Position numbers and translations under genes: made by a program. From Acidobacteriota bacterium (GTDB taxonomy: Bacteria > Acidobacteriota > Terriglobia > Terriglobales > Acidobacteriaceae), in contig JAJZDL010000144.1 of NCBI GenBank assembly GCA_021851465.1, positions 1 through 7,355 on the forward strand: a stretch of DNA of 7,355 nt, in the 5' to 3' direction. Shown piece by piece: positions 6,571-7,355 of the stretch (positions within the stretch are counted from its first letter, which is position 1; every line of letters starts with the position of its first letter). The notes below the pieces were generated by a model. That model saw only the letters and a list, made by a program, of their open reading frames with translations, was not told where the DNA came from and searched no databases.

Positions 6571-7175
6571 AGCAGCCCCTTCGTGCTCGGCAGCATCTCC
6601 CGCATCCGCTCATCGCGGCTGCAAGCACTGCGCATCGCCCGCGCAAACGCTTTGAAGATCGCCTCAATCTTGTGGTGGTTGCTGCGCCCATACATCGTCT
6701 TCACATGCACGTTTGCCTTCGCACCGCGCGCAAAGCCGTCGAAAAAGTCGGGCAAAAGCTCGCTCTGGAAGTCGCCGACCAGAGGCCCCGTCACCTGGTC
6801 ATCCACGACATAAGCCACGCGCCCGCTCAGGTCCACTGCGGCGACCGCCAGCGTCTCATCCATCGCCATCACAAAGTATCCGGCGCGCATTATTCCCTTC
6901 TTGTCGCCCAGAGCGATGCCAAACGCCTCGCCCAGCGCGATCCCCACATCCTCTACCGTGTGGTGCTGATCCACGTCGAGATCGCCTTTGCACGCCAGCG
7001 TCAGGTCGAAGCCGCCATGCCGCGCAAACAGCTCCAACATGTGGTCGAAGAACCGTATGCCGGTGGACACGGTATACGCGCCTTGCCCATCGATCATCAG
7101 TGTCAATGCTATCTGCGTCTCCGTTGTATCGCGCTTCACCGTCCCCGTTCGCGCTGCTTCTGCGTTTTCTTTCAT
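6567..7175 (-). CDS. hisB: HisB, imidazoleglycerol-phosphate dehydratase (monofunctional)
   Basis: This manganese enzyme dehydrates imidazoleglycerol phosphate to imidazole acetol phosphate. It has 202 residues, the length of the dehydratase alone, so there is no fused histidinol-phosphatase domain as in E. coli HisB; that phosphatase must be encoded elsewhere. Metal-binding motifs are present in both halves: FFDHML (H45), ARHGGFDL (H53), DQHHTVEDVG (H71, H72, E75) and RSNHHKIEAIFKAFARA (H167, H168, E171). The C-terminus REMLPSTKGLL is standard. I prefer the ATG at 7173-7175, 8 bases after AGGGAG; a GTG directly before it (7178) would add one Met and is possible. The ATG overlaps the hisC stop by one base (TGATG), and the gene's end overlaps hisH by 4 bp. 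Confidence 0.95.
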   Translation of the reverse strand: MKENAEAARTGTVKRDTTETQIALTLMIDGQGAYTVSTGIRFFDHMLELFARHGGFDLTLACKGDLDVDQHHTVEDVGIALGEAFGIALGDKKGIMRAGYFVMAMDETLAVAAVDLSGRVAYVVDDQVTGPLVGDFQSELLPDFFDGFARGAKANVHVKTMYGRSNHHKIEAIFKAFARAMRSACSRDERMREMLPSTKGLL

Positions 7176-7355
7176 CACTCAAACTCCCTCTCGTCTGCGC
7201 CGGTCGGCCGGCCCGCGGGCTCGCCAACCTGCTCCGGCGCCCATCCAATCTCCTGCAACGATTCCTTCAGCACCGCCAGACCGCGCGTCACATGTTCCTC
7301 CACGCCGATCGTGATCCGCACATGGCCGTCGCAGCCGGGATCGGCTGAGCGGTCG
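7175..7355 (-). CDS. hisC: HisC, histidinol-phosphate aminotransferase, 3' end only
   Basis: The minus-strand frame is open from the right edge to a TGA at 7175-7177, giving the last 59 residues. They contain GHVRITIGVEEHVTRGLAVL, matching the C-terminal end of class-I/II PLP aminotransferases of the HisC type. The Arg of RITIG is the conserved residue that binds the substrate phosphate/carboxylate in that family. This enzyme converts imidazole acetol phosphate to histidinol phosphate with glutamate as donor. Another 20 or so polar, Pro/Gly-rich residues follow the last helix (WAPEQVGEPAGRPTGADERE), probably a disordered tail. The catalytic lysine lies beyond the window. Identification rests on this short end plus its place immediately before hisB. 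Confidence 0.8.
   Translation of the reverse strand, partial: DRSADPGCDGHVRITIGVEEHVTRGLAVLKESLQEIGWAPEQVGEPAGRPTGADEREFE

Overview
The window looks like chromosomal DNA from a GC-rich member of the Acidobacteriota, probably class Terriglobia (Terriglobus, Edaphobacter or Granulicella relatives). Three things suggest this. The first gene encodes a protein of the acidobacterial VWFA-related family. Codon usage is strongly GC-rich. An intergenic element resembles a dispersed repeat I recall from such genomes. The assignment is from memory of families, not from a search.

Layout. (1) Positions 1-1043, plus strand: the 3' part of a gene for a probably exported VWFA-domain protein; its start lies before the window. 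(2) 1040-2038, minus: an NADPH-dependent aldo/keto reductase, convergent with gene 1, the two stop codons sharing a CTAG. (3) 2039-2185: a short intergenic stretch with a good ribosome binding site and a repeat-like element. (4) 2186-4284, minus: a two-component system, an OmpR-type response regulator followed by its membrane histidine kinase, overlapping by ATGA. (5) 4285-4456: the intergenic region upstream of the regulator, holding an 11-bp-spaced TTAA direct repeat that resembles an OmpR-family operator. (6) 4457-7355, minus: a tightly packed histidine biosynthesis operon segment read hisC (3' end only) - hisB - hisH - hisF - hisA.

How the genes work together. HisB dehydrates imidazoleglycerol phosphate and HisC transaminates the product. 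HisH and HisF form the glutamine amidotransferase/cyclase that makes imidazoleglycerol phosphate. HisA makes the substrate of HisF. All five his genes overlap or abut, so translational coupling is likely. The operon ends at hisA; no hisI/hisE follows. The two-component system is a separate unit on the same strand, and its signal cannot be read from the sequence. The aldo/keto reductase may have its own promoter.

The window is mostly ordinary housekeeping and regulatory sequence, and I found no convincing undescribed system. The best leads are the operator-like site before the response regulator, two short tandem repeats inside coding sequence (VWFA gene and hisF), the hisF-before-hisA order, and the repeat-like element at 2112-2137. 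No stretch over 300 bases lacks a gene.
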